A stretch of DNA of 64,000 nt, taken from assembly GCF_024346955.1 (NCBI RefSeq), contig NZ_AP024884.1, positions 1,240,001 to 1,304,000 of the forward strand. Direction: 5' to 3'. This DNA comes from Vibrio mangrovi (lineage in GTDB: Bacteria; Pseudomonadota; Gammaproteobacteria; Enterobacterales; Vibrionaceae). Each line of letters opens with the position of its first letter. Positions within the stretch are counted from its first letter, which is position 1. This document shows positions 43,919-52,594 of this stretch, piece after piece. The notes beneath the pieces were generated by a model, which was given only the letters and a program-made list of their open reading frames with translations, searched no databases and was not told where the DNA came from. A program made the position numbers and the translations under genes.

Positions 43919-44629
43919 ATGATGAACAAAAGCATTTATACCAATCTGATCGCTATTCTCTGTATTTTCGCAGGCTATCAGCTTGATGAAACGATTCTGC
44001 TGACCGCAGGTCTGTTTGCATTTTCCGGCGCGATCACCAACTGGCTCGCCATCCATATGCTGTTTGAAAAGGTTCCGGGATTATACGGTTCCGGTGTGAT
44101 TCCCAAACGCTTCGATGCTTTTCGTTCTGCGATCAAATCCCTGATGATGGAGCAGTTTTTTACCGACACGAATATCGATAAATTTCTGGATCAGGAACTG
44201 GCACAAACCAGCAATTTCAGTCTGGAACCGGTGATCGAACAGGTCGATTTCAATCCGACATTTGATGCACTGGTAGAAACAATCGCCCAGTCCTCTTTCG
44301 GCGGCATGCTGGCGATGTTTGGCGGAACCGAAGCACTCCAGCCGTTAAAACAGCCCTTTGTGGAAAAAATGCAGCAGGCGATGGTTGAAATCAGCCACAG
44401 TGATTCGGTCCAGAATGCGCTGAAAGAACAGCTGGAATCCGGTTCAATGAAAGCGGATATCCGCCAGAATATCGAACAGATTATCGACCAGCGCCTCAGC
44501 GAACTGACACCACAGTTGGTCAAAGAAATGGTTCAGAAAATGATTAAAGAACACTTGGGCTGGCTGGTCATTTGGGGTGGTGTTTTTGGCGGCTTGATCG
44601 GCGTAATCACCGCTCTGTTATCGGCATAA
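43919..44629 (+). CDS. DUF445-family inner-membrane protein
   Basis: 236 residues. Two N-terminal helices contain the family block GAITNWLAIHMLFEKVPGLYGSGVIPKRF. A long helical periplasmic or cytosolic segment follows (SLMMEQFFTDTNIDKFLDQEL and further amphipathic helices), then a C-terminal helix (GWLVIWGGVFGGLIGVITALL). This is DUF445 (YjiN-like), of unknown function. The ATG at 43922 is an alternative start. It is monocistronic. Confidence 0.85.
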   Translation: MMNKSIYTNLIAILCIFAGYQLDETILLTAGLFAFSGAITNWLAIHMLFEKVPGLYGSGVIPKRFDAFRSAIKSLMMEQFFTDTNIDKFLDQELAQTSNFSLEPVIEQVDFNPTFDALVETIAQSSFGGMLAMFGGTEALQPLKQPFVEKMQQAMVEISHSDSVQNALKEQLESGSMKADIRQNIEQIIDQRLSELTPQLVKEMVQKMIKEHLGWLVIWGGVFGGLIGVITALLSA

Positions 44630-44660
44630 AGAAATCTATCGATTCGTACCCCCAATAAAC

Positions 44661-44700
44661 AGAAAAACCACATGAGAAAATCCCATGTGGTTTCTTTCTG
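44661..44700. terminator. Bidirectional terminator
   Basis: Stem AAACCACATG/CATGTGGTTT (44665-44674 and 44684-44693) with A-rich left and T-rich right flanks, between the convergent DUF445 and chemoreceptor genes. Confidence 0.85.
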
Positions 44701-44712
44701 ACATTTCAAGAC

Positions 44713-46599
44713 TCAACTTAGTTTAAACGTTGCAACTTTTGAGTTCAGCTCTATCGCCTGATCCTTCATTTCACGGGTCTGACGTAAACCTTCTTCGGCA
44801 CCGTTGGCTAAACCATCCGTCACATCTTTAATCGCAGTAACATTCTGGGTGATCTCACCGGTAACATGCGTCTGTTCCTCCGCTGCGGTTGCAATCTGGG
44901 TCGCCATATCACTAATCATCCCGACAGAGGTCAGAATTTCTTCCAGCGCCTGACTGGCATTATCAGCATCCTGAACAGAACTTGAAGCCAGTTTGGCACT
45001 ATTCTCCATAAACCCTACGGCTCTTTTCGTCATTTCCTGAAGCGTATCAATGGTCGATTTGATCTCTTCTGTCGATGTGTGTGTCCGCTGAGAAAGCACC
45101 CGGACTTCATCTGCTACCACAGCAAATCCTCGTCCCTGTTCTCCGGCACGGGCAGCTTCAATCGCCGCATTCAGTGCCAGCAAATTAGTCTGCTCCGCAA
45201 TCCCCTGAATCGTTGCCAGTACCGCAGATATCTCCGCAGAATGCTGGTCAAGTTCTGAGATAACCGAGCTGGCTTCTGTTACCTCACTGGCCAGACGATT
45301 GATTGACTCTTTGGTGTTCATCACCAACTGGTGACCATGTTGGGTACTTTCAGACGAACTCTGAGCCGAGTGTGCCGTCTGTTCCGCATGAGAGGCTATC
45401 TCCTGAGTCGCTGAGGACATCTCTGTTACCGCCGTCGCAACCATGGTAATTTCCTGCTGCTGGGCCGACAGCTCCTCAACCGTCTGGTTGACCCGCTCGG
45501 TACTCGTCTGTGACATCTGCGTCAGAGAGTCAGACTGCTGGCGGATATGGAGCATGAGCTGCTGCAAACTTCCGACAAACGTATTAAACCCATGTGCCAG
45601 CTTTCCGACTTCATCATTGCTATTCACTTCGATACGTTGCGTCAGATCCCCGCTACCTCCGGCAATCTGCTCTAATGCATCCGACACTCGACGCAACGGG
45701 CGAAACAGCAAATTACAAATCCAGTTAAACAGAGCAATGCCCAGAATCACCAACACCCCGGTCACCATCAATTGCCCGTATAAGGTGTGATAAAGCGAAT
45801 CAGTCAGAGAATACTCACTAATAACGGTGACGGTCGCCAGTCGGGTATTCTCTATCGGCTGTGCATACAGAACCGACTCTTCACCCTGAATTTCAACCAC
45901 TTTATCTTTCCCGGAGCGCAGAATATCCTGAATATCTGCATATGAAATACCCAGTTTTGCAATGTTCTGATTTAACAAAGAAGCATCCTGATGGATAAAT
46001 ATATTACCCTGATCATTCACAATAAACATGTGTCCTTCGCCCGGCAGAATGACCTTGTTCAGATTATTGAGAATGTCGTTTAATTCTATATCGGCTCCTA
46101 AAACCAGAGCCTGCCCGAGCAGATTGACCGCTTGCCCTAAAGAAACCACATTCTTACCCGTCGCAGCTGCTACAGTCGGGTTATCCATAAAAACTTTGCC
46201 CGGATTTTCTTTGGCATGAATGTACCATCCCCACTTTCTGGGATCGTCATTCCCCGGCGGTAATACAACTTCATCAGCATTTTTCTGACTGCCATCAGGG
46301 TAGGCAAGAAAAACATTTTCGAAACCAGCAGCATGTTTCATCTGTTTTAAATGAGTGATGATCGAGCCTTCCTGAATCTCTTCCGATAGTGAGGTCAGCG
46401 CCAGCTCTTTGGCCCGCAGCCAGTCGGTCACATACTGATTGTAAGAAGCCGTAGTACTCGATAATCGCTGTTCGACAGAAACATCCAGCCGGTCCAGAGA
46501 CGCTTTAAACGATATAATTTCAACCAGTAAACAACCAAAAATGATCGCTAAACTGGCCGATATTGCTAACTTATTCTTGAGTGATAAATTTTTAAACAT
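44713..46599 (-). CDS. Methyl-accepting chemotaxis protein with Cache sensor
   Basis: The start at 46599 (MFKNLSLKNKLAI) has AAGG 7 bases upstream; the longer frame to 46674 adds 25 poorly fitting residues. 628 residues. Two membrane helices flank a ~250-residue periplasmic sensor of double-Cache type (FENVFLAYPDGS, DDPRKWGWYIHAKE, GKVFMDNPTVAAATG, AVNLLGQALVLGADIEL), the class that binds amino acids and similar ligands. HAMP and a full signalling domain with EQTNLLALNAAIEAARAGE follow. GDPRxWxW-type motifs are typical of amino-acid-sensing Cache domains. Monocistronic. Confidence 0.93.
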   Translation of the reverse strand: MFKNLSLKNKLAISASLAIIFGCLLVEIISFKASLDRLDVSVEQRLSSTTASYNQYVTDWLRAKELALTSLSEEIQEGSIITHLKQMKHAAGFENVFLAYPDGSQKNADEVVLPPGNDDPRKWGWYIHAKENPGKVFMDNPTVAAATGKNVVSLGQAVNLLGQALVLGADIELNDILNNLNKVILPGEGHMFIVNDQGNIFIHQDASLLNQNIAKLGISYADIQDILRSGKDKVVEIQGEESVLYAQPIENTRLATVTVISEYSLTDSLYHTLYGQLMVTGVLVILGIALFNWICNLLFRPLRRVSDALEQIAGGSGDLTQRIEVNSNDEVGKLAHGFNTFVGSLQQLMLHIRQQSDSLTQMSQTSTERVNQTVEELSAQQQEITMVATAVTEMSSATQEIASHAEQTAHSAQSSSESTQHGHQLVMNTKESINRLASEVTEASSVISELDQHSAEISAVLATIQGIAEQTNLLALNAAIEAARAGEQGRGFAVVADEVRVLSQRTHTSTEEIKSTIDTLQEMTKRAVGFMENSAKLASSSVQDADNASQALEEILTSVGMISDMATQIATAAEEQTHVTGEITQNVTAIKDVTDGLANGAEEGLRQTREMKDQAIELNSKVATFKLS

Positions 46600-46972
46600 A
46601 AACATACCTTGTTTTACACCTGTGATGAAACATGGTTTCCGGTCATAAAGTTCTCTGGACCTATCTGTCACCATCTTCTCTTCTGGTAATTAATGACGAC
46701 AGGAGCAGCACCTTCGTTCAACGAATGACCACATCACGTTTTTGCTTCCAACAATATCAATCATATCAACGAAAAAAGGACCGATTGTGACAGACATCAA
46801 TCCCGGTTCAGTTCAGGACTTAGATTGTAAAAACAGAACATTGCTTCACATGTATCGTGGAAGATGCATAAAAAATAGTTCACGGCATTCCATGTTGCAC
46901 AATAAGTCAGGTCAGAGGTGATCCTGCATCACAAAATGATGCAGGATATCAGGATGAGATGATTCGACAGGT
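46600..46972. other. Intergenic region with a hairpin after the DASS gene
   Basis: About 370 bases. ATCCTGCATCA/TGATGCAGGAT (46921-46931 and 46937-46947), an 11-bp perfect stem with a CAAAA loop, lies 26 bases past the stop of the DASS gene, on its strand's 3' side; it has no T run. The rest is promoter DNA for the chemoreceptor. Confidence 0.55.
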
Positions 46973-48358
46973 CTACCAAAAAAATATTGCAATCAGAGTT
47001 AACAAAACGATGCAGGCGAAATTTAAAAATATACCAACCCGCATCATTTCTGACTGTTGAATATGACCAGAGGCAAAAACAATTGCATTAGGTGGCGTTG
47101 CAACCGGCAGCATAAATGCACAGGATGCAGCGACGGCAATGAGCACCGACAGCAGTACAGGTGAGACACCAAATGCTTCGGCAACACTGGCGAATACCGG
47201 AACCAGTAACGCAGCACTGGCGGTATTACTGGCAAACTCCGTCAGAAACACCACAAATGCAGCAATAATCACAACAATCCAGAGCAGACCCAGCCCTGAG
47301 ATCATATTACTCAGCTCATGAGCAATAAACACGCTGGTTCCGGTCTGCTTCAGCACATTACTCAGACATATCCCACCACCAAACAGCAGTAAAACGCCCC
47401 AGTCTGCGGTCTTTTCAATATCTTTCCAGTGAACCACCCGGGCAAAACTCACCAATACAATCGCTCCCAGCGCAATAATCGTATCAAAGGATTTAAAACC
47501 ACCCAGAACAGCATTGATCGGTTTACTGAATATCCACAAAACGACAATCAGAGAGAAAATACCCAAGGTTACAACTTTCCCTTTATCCCAATCGACAGGA
47601 TCATGGTTCAGTTCAAAATGACCGGATAAATCAGGTTTCAGGAGTACATAAAGGATCACAATCGCAACCGGGAGTAAAACCACTGTCGTAGGCAAACCGA
47701 ACTTCATCCAGTCGGTAAATGTCAGACCAACCTCTGCCGCAGCAATCGCATTCGGAGGACTACCGACCACCGTCGCAATCCCGCCAATACTGGCGCTATA
47801 AGCGATACCTAACAGAACGAAAACATAAGTCTGATGGCCTTTATCCTCATCAACTTTACTCAATATTCCCAACACCAGCGGTAACATCATGGCTGTTGTT
47901 GCGGTATTACTAATCCACATAGAGATCAGAGCCGTCACGCTAAACAGCATAAAAACGGCAACACTCATTTTCCCCCGGGCCAGCAATAACACCTTGTCGG
48001 CAACAACTTTGTCCAGCCCCTGCCGGTGCATTGCTGCAGCCAGCGCGAAGCCCCCCAGAAAAAGAAAAATAATCGGGTTAGAAAAGTTACTCAGGGCTGT
48101 CGTCGTATCAAAAACACCGGACAAAACGGCCATCACCGGAACCAGAACCGCCGTAACCGTGACGTGTAATGCTTCCGTCAGCCACAGAACAGCGATGAAC
48201 GATAGCAGGCTGATACCCAGTACGACGTCAGACTGAAAAGGTAAGAAAAAATAGAGGAGAAGGAACAGCAGGATATCAGTCAGGATGATGATACTATTAC
48301 GGTTGAAAAACCATTCTCGGGTATTGATGGGAAGAGGGACATTATCGTTTTTATTCAT
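46973..48358 (-). CDS. DASS-family sodium/dicarboxylate (INDY-type) symporter
   Basis: The start at 48358 (MNKNDNVPLPINTREWF) has AAGGA upstream; the longer frame to 48439 lacks one. 461 residues with ~11 membrane segments. The two SNT signatures that bind sodium and carboxylate are visible: MWISNTATTAMMLPL and EFASNTASAALLVPV. The first re-entrant hairpin is IIFLFLGGFALAAAM. Length and motifs match VcINDY, which imports succinate or other C4-dicarboxylates with sodium. The substrate range is not readable. Confidence 0.92.
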   Translation of the reverse strand: MNKNDNVPLPINTREWFFNRNSIIILTDILLFLLLYFFLPFQSDVVLGISLLSFIAVLWLTEALHVTVTAVLVPVMAVLSGVFDTTTALSNFSNPIIFLFLGGFALAAAMHRQGLDKVVADKVLLLARGKMSVAVFMLFSVTALISMWISNTATTAMMLPLVLGILSKVDEDKGHQTYVFVLLGIAYSASIGGIATVVGSPPNAIAAAEVGLTFTDWMKFGLPTTVVLLPVAIVILYVLLKPDLSGHFELNHDPVDWDKGKVVTLGIFSLIVVLWIFSKPINAVLGGFKSFDTIIALGAIVLVSFARVVHWKDIEKTADWGVLLLFGGGICLSNVLKQTGTSVFIAHELSNMISGLGLLWIVVIIAAFVVFLTEFASNTASAALLVPVFASVAEAFGVSPVLLSVLIAVAASCAFMLPVATPPNAIVFASGHIQQSEMMRVGIFLNFACIVLLTLIAIFFW

Positions 48359-48663
48359 TAGGCTTCCTTTTTTGGCTATATTGAACCTCGGTTTTGATCT
48401 CAACAAACCCATTAAAAAGCATGCATGTGAGGCTATCATCCATTGCCCGGGTCTGAAGATTTAATTTAATTCACTGAACAAAATAAGCAATTAACGACAT
48501 AGACAATTAATGACATAAGCCATACATTGGATCTGTTACGCGAGTCAACAATAAGCAATTGTCCCGACTAAAATGATGGGTATTTCATTTGTCAGTCAGA
48601 AATTCAGTTCATCGTTATTATGCAGATACAGGTTAACGTTCTTGTATTTCAATCAGGATAGTC

Positions 48664-49620
48664 ATGGATTTACTACTGCAACAACTGCAATTTTCCTTGT
48701 CGGTTACCGGCCCGATTTGCCTGATGCTCTTTTTAGGGATCTATTTTCGTCGTAGCCAGTTGATCGATGATCATTTCATCGATGTCGCATCCCGGCTGGT
48801 GTTTAAGGTGACGCTACCAGCCCTGCTATTTCTCAGTATTGTCAATTCTAATCATGACGTAACCGCCGGTGGTGCATTGGTCCTTTATGGCCTCGCCTCC
48901 AATTTCACTTTTTTCCTGTTGATTAGCCTTGTGGTCAGACGCTACTTCAAACAAGCAGCTGATCAAGGCGTCATTATTCAGGGGGCATTCCGGGGCAATA
49001 CCGCGATTATCGGGCTGGCTTTGATCGCCAATGCTTACGGTAATGACGGGCTGGCTCAGGCAGCTCTTTATGTCGCAGCTTTGACATTGCTGTTTAATGT
49101 ACAGGCGGTGTTGACGTTAACACCGAAAGGTAGTCAGTCAGGCATGAAAGCTTTAGTCATGATCCTTAGGACATTAACCAAGAACCCATTGATCATCGCC
49201 ATTCTGCTGGGGCTGGGATTCTCCCGGCTCAATCTGACACTACCGGATATTGCAACAACTGCCGGCCAATACTTTGCCAATATGACGCTGCCACTGGCGC
49301 TGATTTGTGGCGGTGGCTCACTGGATATCCGGCAACTGAATCACGACAAGGCACCCGCCTGGTCCGCCACAGCATTCAAACTACTTCTATGCCCGGCCCT
49401 AATCACTTTTGGCGCGTGGCTGTCCGGCTTCCGGGGAGCAGAACTGGGCATCATCTATTTGTGTAGTTCAGCCCCAGCGGCCGCAGCCAGCTATGTGATG
49501 GCCCGGGCCATGGGCGGCAATGCAACACTGGCCGCTAACATCATTGTCCTGACTACCCTGCTGTCTCTGCTGACCACCACACTGGGTGTGTTTATGCTGT
49601 CATCACTTGCACTCATCTGA
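48664..49620 (+). CDS. AEC-family (auxin efflux carrier-like) transporter
   Basis: 318 residues with about ten membrane helices. VFKVTLPALLFLSIVNSN is the conserved N-terminal block. GAFRGNTAIIGLALIANAYG corresponds to the N-cross-over motif, and FANMTLPLALICGGGSL to its repeat partner. Bacterial AEC proteins carry malonate, malate or other small carboxylates. AGGATAG lies upstream. It is divergent from the DASS transporter gene with ~300 bases between the starts. Confidence 0.88.
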   Translation: MDLLLQQLQFSLSVTGPICLMLFLGIYFRRSQLIDDHFIDVASRLVFKVTLPALLFLSIVNSNHDVTAGGALVLYGLASNFTFFLLISLVVRRYFKQAADQGVIIQGAFRGNTAIIGLALIANAYGNDGLAQAALYVAALTLLFNVQAVLTLTPKGSQSGMKALVMILRTLTKNPLIIAILLGLGFSRLNLTLPDIATTAGQYFANMTLPLALICGGGSLDIRQLNHDKAPAWSATAFKLLLCPALITFGAWLSGFRGAELGIIYLCSSAPAAAASYVMARAMGGNATLAANIIVLTTLLSLLTTTLGVFMLSSLALI

Positions 49621-49621
49621 T

Positions 49622-49727
49622 AAACGTCAGGCTAATATTGAACACAGGCACGCATAAACCCATCTATGGGTTCCACCGCGCCTTCCCTGGCGCAGAGGGT
49701 CTGCTTATCGATATCAGCCTGACGTTT
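49622..49727. repeat. 106-base palindromic, branched structural element
   Basis: The outer arms AAACGTCAGGCT (49622-49633) and AGCCTGACGTTT (49716-49727) are perfect inverted repeats, continuing after one mismatch for six more pairs. Inside lie two further hairpins, AACCCA/TGGGTT (49657-49662, 49667-49672) and GCGCC/GGCGC (49678-49682, 49689-49693). The whole could fold as a multi-branched RNA or DNA cruciform. It sits between the ends of two convergent genes. Confidence 0.75.
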
Positions 49728-49750
49728 GCAAGTAGAACGCAGAACAGCCA

Positions 49751-50650
49751 TCAGCGCAGCAGATTTGCCGGCGAGTACTGATCGGTTAACGGACGAACCG
49801 AAGTATCCCAGTCTTCTTGAGTAGACATCAGGGATGGATACCGATTAATCAGCACGTTATAGCGTGCCAGTTTGTCCACCAATGGCTGTGCCCGCTGCTG
49901 CAAAACCGATTTTGAAGGTAGTTTCTGTTTACTGGCAATGATGATTCGATTGCCTCCTTCCGGCGTGACTTTAAAATTAAAAAACCGGCCAAAAACGTAA
50001 CGATAGGTGGCCGACTCATAATCATAAAGCCGACTGGAACCCCAGGTATTGGCAACCAGCACACCATCATCTGTCATGAGTTTTTTCACTTCTTGCAGAA
50101 ACTCACTGGTCATCAGATGTTCCGGAATATAATCTCCGGTAAAGGCATCCAGTATAATGAAATCATAGTGTTTCTTCTGCATACCGGCCCGTTTAACAAA
50201 CACCCGCCCGTCAGCGACAGTCACTGAAATATTGTCTGTCTGCCGGAAACGGAAATAATCACGGGCAACATCAACCACGGCCTGATCCAGCTCTACGACA
50301 TCCATCTTTGCCTGAGGGTAAACCTCACTCAACACATTCGGAATACTGGCACCGCCAAGACCAATCAACAGGATCTTCTGCGGTTGTGGATTCAATAATA
50401 ATCCGCCCATCACCATCTGACTGTATGCATATACCAGCCGGGAATCACTTTCATCCTGATACTGACAGGTCTGCACACTGTCTCTTTTGACCAGAGCAAA
50501 AATCAGACAACGCAGACCATGTTCTTCCACAACCGCAATGTCCCGGTAGAGAGACTTCTTGGTATATATCACTTCACTCTGGGCAGAAAAACCACTCAAA
50601 AGCGCGCAAAGGGGGAACAATACCCCGAACCATAGTATCTTCTTCATCAA
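49751..50650 (-). CDS. Spermidine-synthase-like methyltransferase-fold protein, exported
   Basis: 299 residues. A signal-like N-terminus (ILWFGVLFPLCALLSGFSA) is unusual for a polyamine synthase. Then YRDIAVVEEHGLRCL, KILLIGLGGASIPNVLSEVYP (nucleotide-binding Gly-rich loop), MDVVELDQAVVDVARDYF, and DFIILDAFTGDYIPEHL, the Rossmann-like spermidine synthase core. It is the soluble half of the widespread 'fused MFS/spermidine synthase' family, here a separate gene 13 bases after the membrane half. The exported location makes polyamine synthesis uncertain. Confidence 0.82.
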   Translation of the reverse strand: MMKKILWFGVLFPLCALLSGFSAQSEVIYTKKSLYRDIAVVEEHGLRCLIFALVKRDSVQTCQYQDESDSRLVYAYSQMVMGGLLLNPQPQKILLIGLGGASIPNVLSEVYPQAKMDVVELDQAVVDVARDYFRFRQTDNISVTVADGRVFVKRAGMQKKHYDFIILDAFTGDYIPEHLMTSEFLQEVKKLMTDDGVLVANTWGSSRLYDYESATYRYVFGRFFNFKVTPEGGNRIIIASKQKLPSKSVLQQRAQPLVDKLARYNVLINRYPSLMSTQEDWDTSVRPLTDQYSPANLLR

Positions 50651-50663
50651 TTAAATCTCTCCA

Positions 50664-51287
50664 CTACGCTTCTGCCACAATCCGGGGGAATCGTACATGA
50701 AATGCAATCACACCACCGGCGCACAATATCCCGATCAAACTAAACAGAATGGTGTTGACTTCAAACCACAGCACCAGATAAAAAGATGTCGCCAGCGTTC
50801 CCAATGCACTTCCCAGTGTAGAAACAAAGTAAAGCATTCCTGCCACCTGCCCGCTCCGGAAGGAGTCACTGACCAGCAGACGAATCGAATAAGGAGAAAT
50901 CATTCCCAGAATCAGGGTTGGCAGAAAAAACAGCAGCAACGCAGCAACCAGAGAACCATAACGGGGATCGATGATGTGACTGAACACCCGATTCATCACC
51001 ACATCACCCCAAAACACCAAAGGTAATAAAGTCACTGCTCCACACAAGTAAAGCAGACTGAATTTACGCAACGAGGGAGAATGCATGGACCACTGTCCTC
51101 CCAATAGGTAGCCGGCAGATAATGCCACCATGAAAATGGTAATAATACTGCCCCACACATAAATACTACTGCCAAAGTAAGGCGCCAGAATCCGGCCACC
51201 CAATAATTCGACAGCCATAATGCAAAAACCGCTGAGAAACACCAGCAGGAAGATAAATCGGTTGGTTAACGTTCCGGAGTCAAAAGT
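50664..51287 (-). CDS. Membrane half of an MFS/spermidine-synthase-like system
   Basis: The start at 51287 (MTFDSGTLTNRFIFLL) has GGA 7 bases upstream. 207 residues, six membrane helices. FLSGFCIMAVELLGGRILAPYFGSSIYVWGSII is the diagnostic first block of the membrane part of fused MFS/spermidine synthases, and GMISPYSIRLLV plus GMLYFVSTLGSALGTL follow. In most genomes this is joined to the synthase-like domain; here a stop and 13 bases separate them. The partner at 49751-50650 is surely co-transcribed. Confidence 0.82.
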   Translation of the reverse strand, partial: TFDSGTLTNRFIFLLVFLSGFCIMAVELLGGRILAPYFGSSIYVWGSIITIFMVALSAGYLLGGQWSMHSPSLRKFSLLYLCGAVTLLPLVFWGDVVMNRVFSHIIDPRYGSLVAALLLFFLPTLILGMISPYSIRLLVSDSFRSGQVAGMLYFVSTLGSALGTLATSFYLVLWFEVNTILFSLIGILCAGGVIAFHVRFPRIVAEA

Positions 51288-51491
51288 CATAAGGCATTCC
51301 ATTGCAGATACACAGAGATTGATAGCCGAATCACCTTTAGAACGAATATAGCTGTCAAGCCACATCAGAGGATGATTCGGATATATGCTTCTGTTTTAGT
51401 ATTTGCAGGAATCATGATGATCGCAAGAACATGGAACAATAATATTCACCGAAACAGCTTTCCGTTGTGAAGAAACGAGCCCGAGAAGAAG

Positions 51492-52394
51492 CTAACTAAA
51501 ATAGTGGCCGATCTCCAGATAACGGTCCCGGATATGTTCAATCAGCAAACGTATTTTATTCGGTGGCTGTCGGGTAAACGGATAAACCGCGTAAACACCC
51601 AGCTTTTTTCCAACCAGCTGAGGAAAAAGCGCGATCAAAGAGCCATCCTCCAGATCGTGATGGACCAGACAACGGGGCAGATAAGCAATACCATAACCAC
51701 TGAGTGTCGCTTTTCTCAATGCCACGGCATTATCACTGGAAAAACTCCCCGAGACTTTCAGCAGATAATTCCCGGACGGGCCTTTAAACTCCCAGTCACT
51801 GGCTCCAGTGCTCTGGTACACATACTGCAGACAGTTATGATTCACCAAATCTTCAGGCCGCATCGGCGCTCCGGCCCGGGCAATGTAGCTAGCCGCAGTA
51901 CAGACAACCCACTGAGAATCGATAATATGCCGGGCAATCAGGCTTGAGTCTTCCAGTAACCCGGTACGAATCACCAAATCATATCCTTCTCCAATCGGAT
52001 CAACGAAGCGGTTATCCAGTGACATATCAACCGTCAGCCCCGGATGCATCTGACAGAATTCAGCCACAGCTTCAGCCAGTAATAACTCCCCGGAGATGGT
52101 CGGCACAGACATTTTGATATGTCCGTTCAGACTCTCACCATATCCGGCAACGGAGTCGAATGCTTCCTGAGTGGCTTGCTTCACATTTTTAGCACCCTGT
52201 AGTAAGGCTTTCCCGGCTTCAGTCAGGGTCAGTTTACGGGTGGTCCGGTACAGAAGCTGTACACCCAGTTCTTTTTCCAGACGCGCAATGCGCTTGCTAA
52301 CCACTGAATTCGTAAGGTTATTTTTCTCTGCGACCAGGCTGAAATTCCCCAGTTCAACCACAGAAGAAAATAAAATCAGGTCATCGGCTTTCAT
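51492..52394 (-). CDS. LysR-family regulator, divergent from the lactate operon
   Basis: 300 residues. HTH: FSSVVELGNFSLVAEKNNLTNSVVSKRIARLEKELGV, then LLYRTTRKLTLTEAG. The effector domain has GHIKMSVPTISGELLL and GYGIAYLPRCLV. It belongs to the CrgA/DmlR-like branch. The gene is divergent from lldP with 200 bases between the starts, so it is the likely local regulator of lactate use. Classical lactate operons use the GntR protein LldR, which is not seen here. Confidence 0.88.
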   Translation of the reverse strand: MKADDLILFSSVVELGNFSLVAEKNNLTNSVVSKRIARLEKELGVQLLYRTTRKLTLTEAGKALLQGAKNVKQATQEAFDSVAGYGESLNGHIKMSVPTISGELLLAEAVAEFCQMHPGLTVDMSLDNRFVDPIGEGYDLVIRTGLLEDSSLIARHIIDSQWVVCTAASYIARAGAPMRPEDLVNHNCLQYVYQSTGASDWEFKGPSGNYLLKVSGSFSSDNAVALRKATLSGYGIAYLPRCLVHHDLEDGSLIALFPQLVGKKLGVYAVYPFTRQPPNKIRLLIEHIRDRYLEIGHYFS

Positions 52395-52594
52395 TTGATT
52401 ATGTCATTTTTGGAATCAATTATTTTCATTATTTCCCTATATCCATAAAAAATAAAGCGCTAAATTCACACCCGATTAACAAAACCATAAATAAAAACAA
52501 ACCGTGGAGACCCTACCCATGCAGCTAATCTGTTTCCGTCTGCGAAACTCAGCAGCGCCACATGGCCCAAACTCTGCGAACAAGGAAGTACCCC

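Noticed and set aside
51504..51947. 147-codon frame antisense to the LysR gene
   Set aside because: Antisense shadow without a ribosome site.
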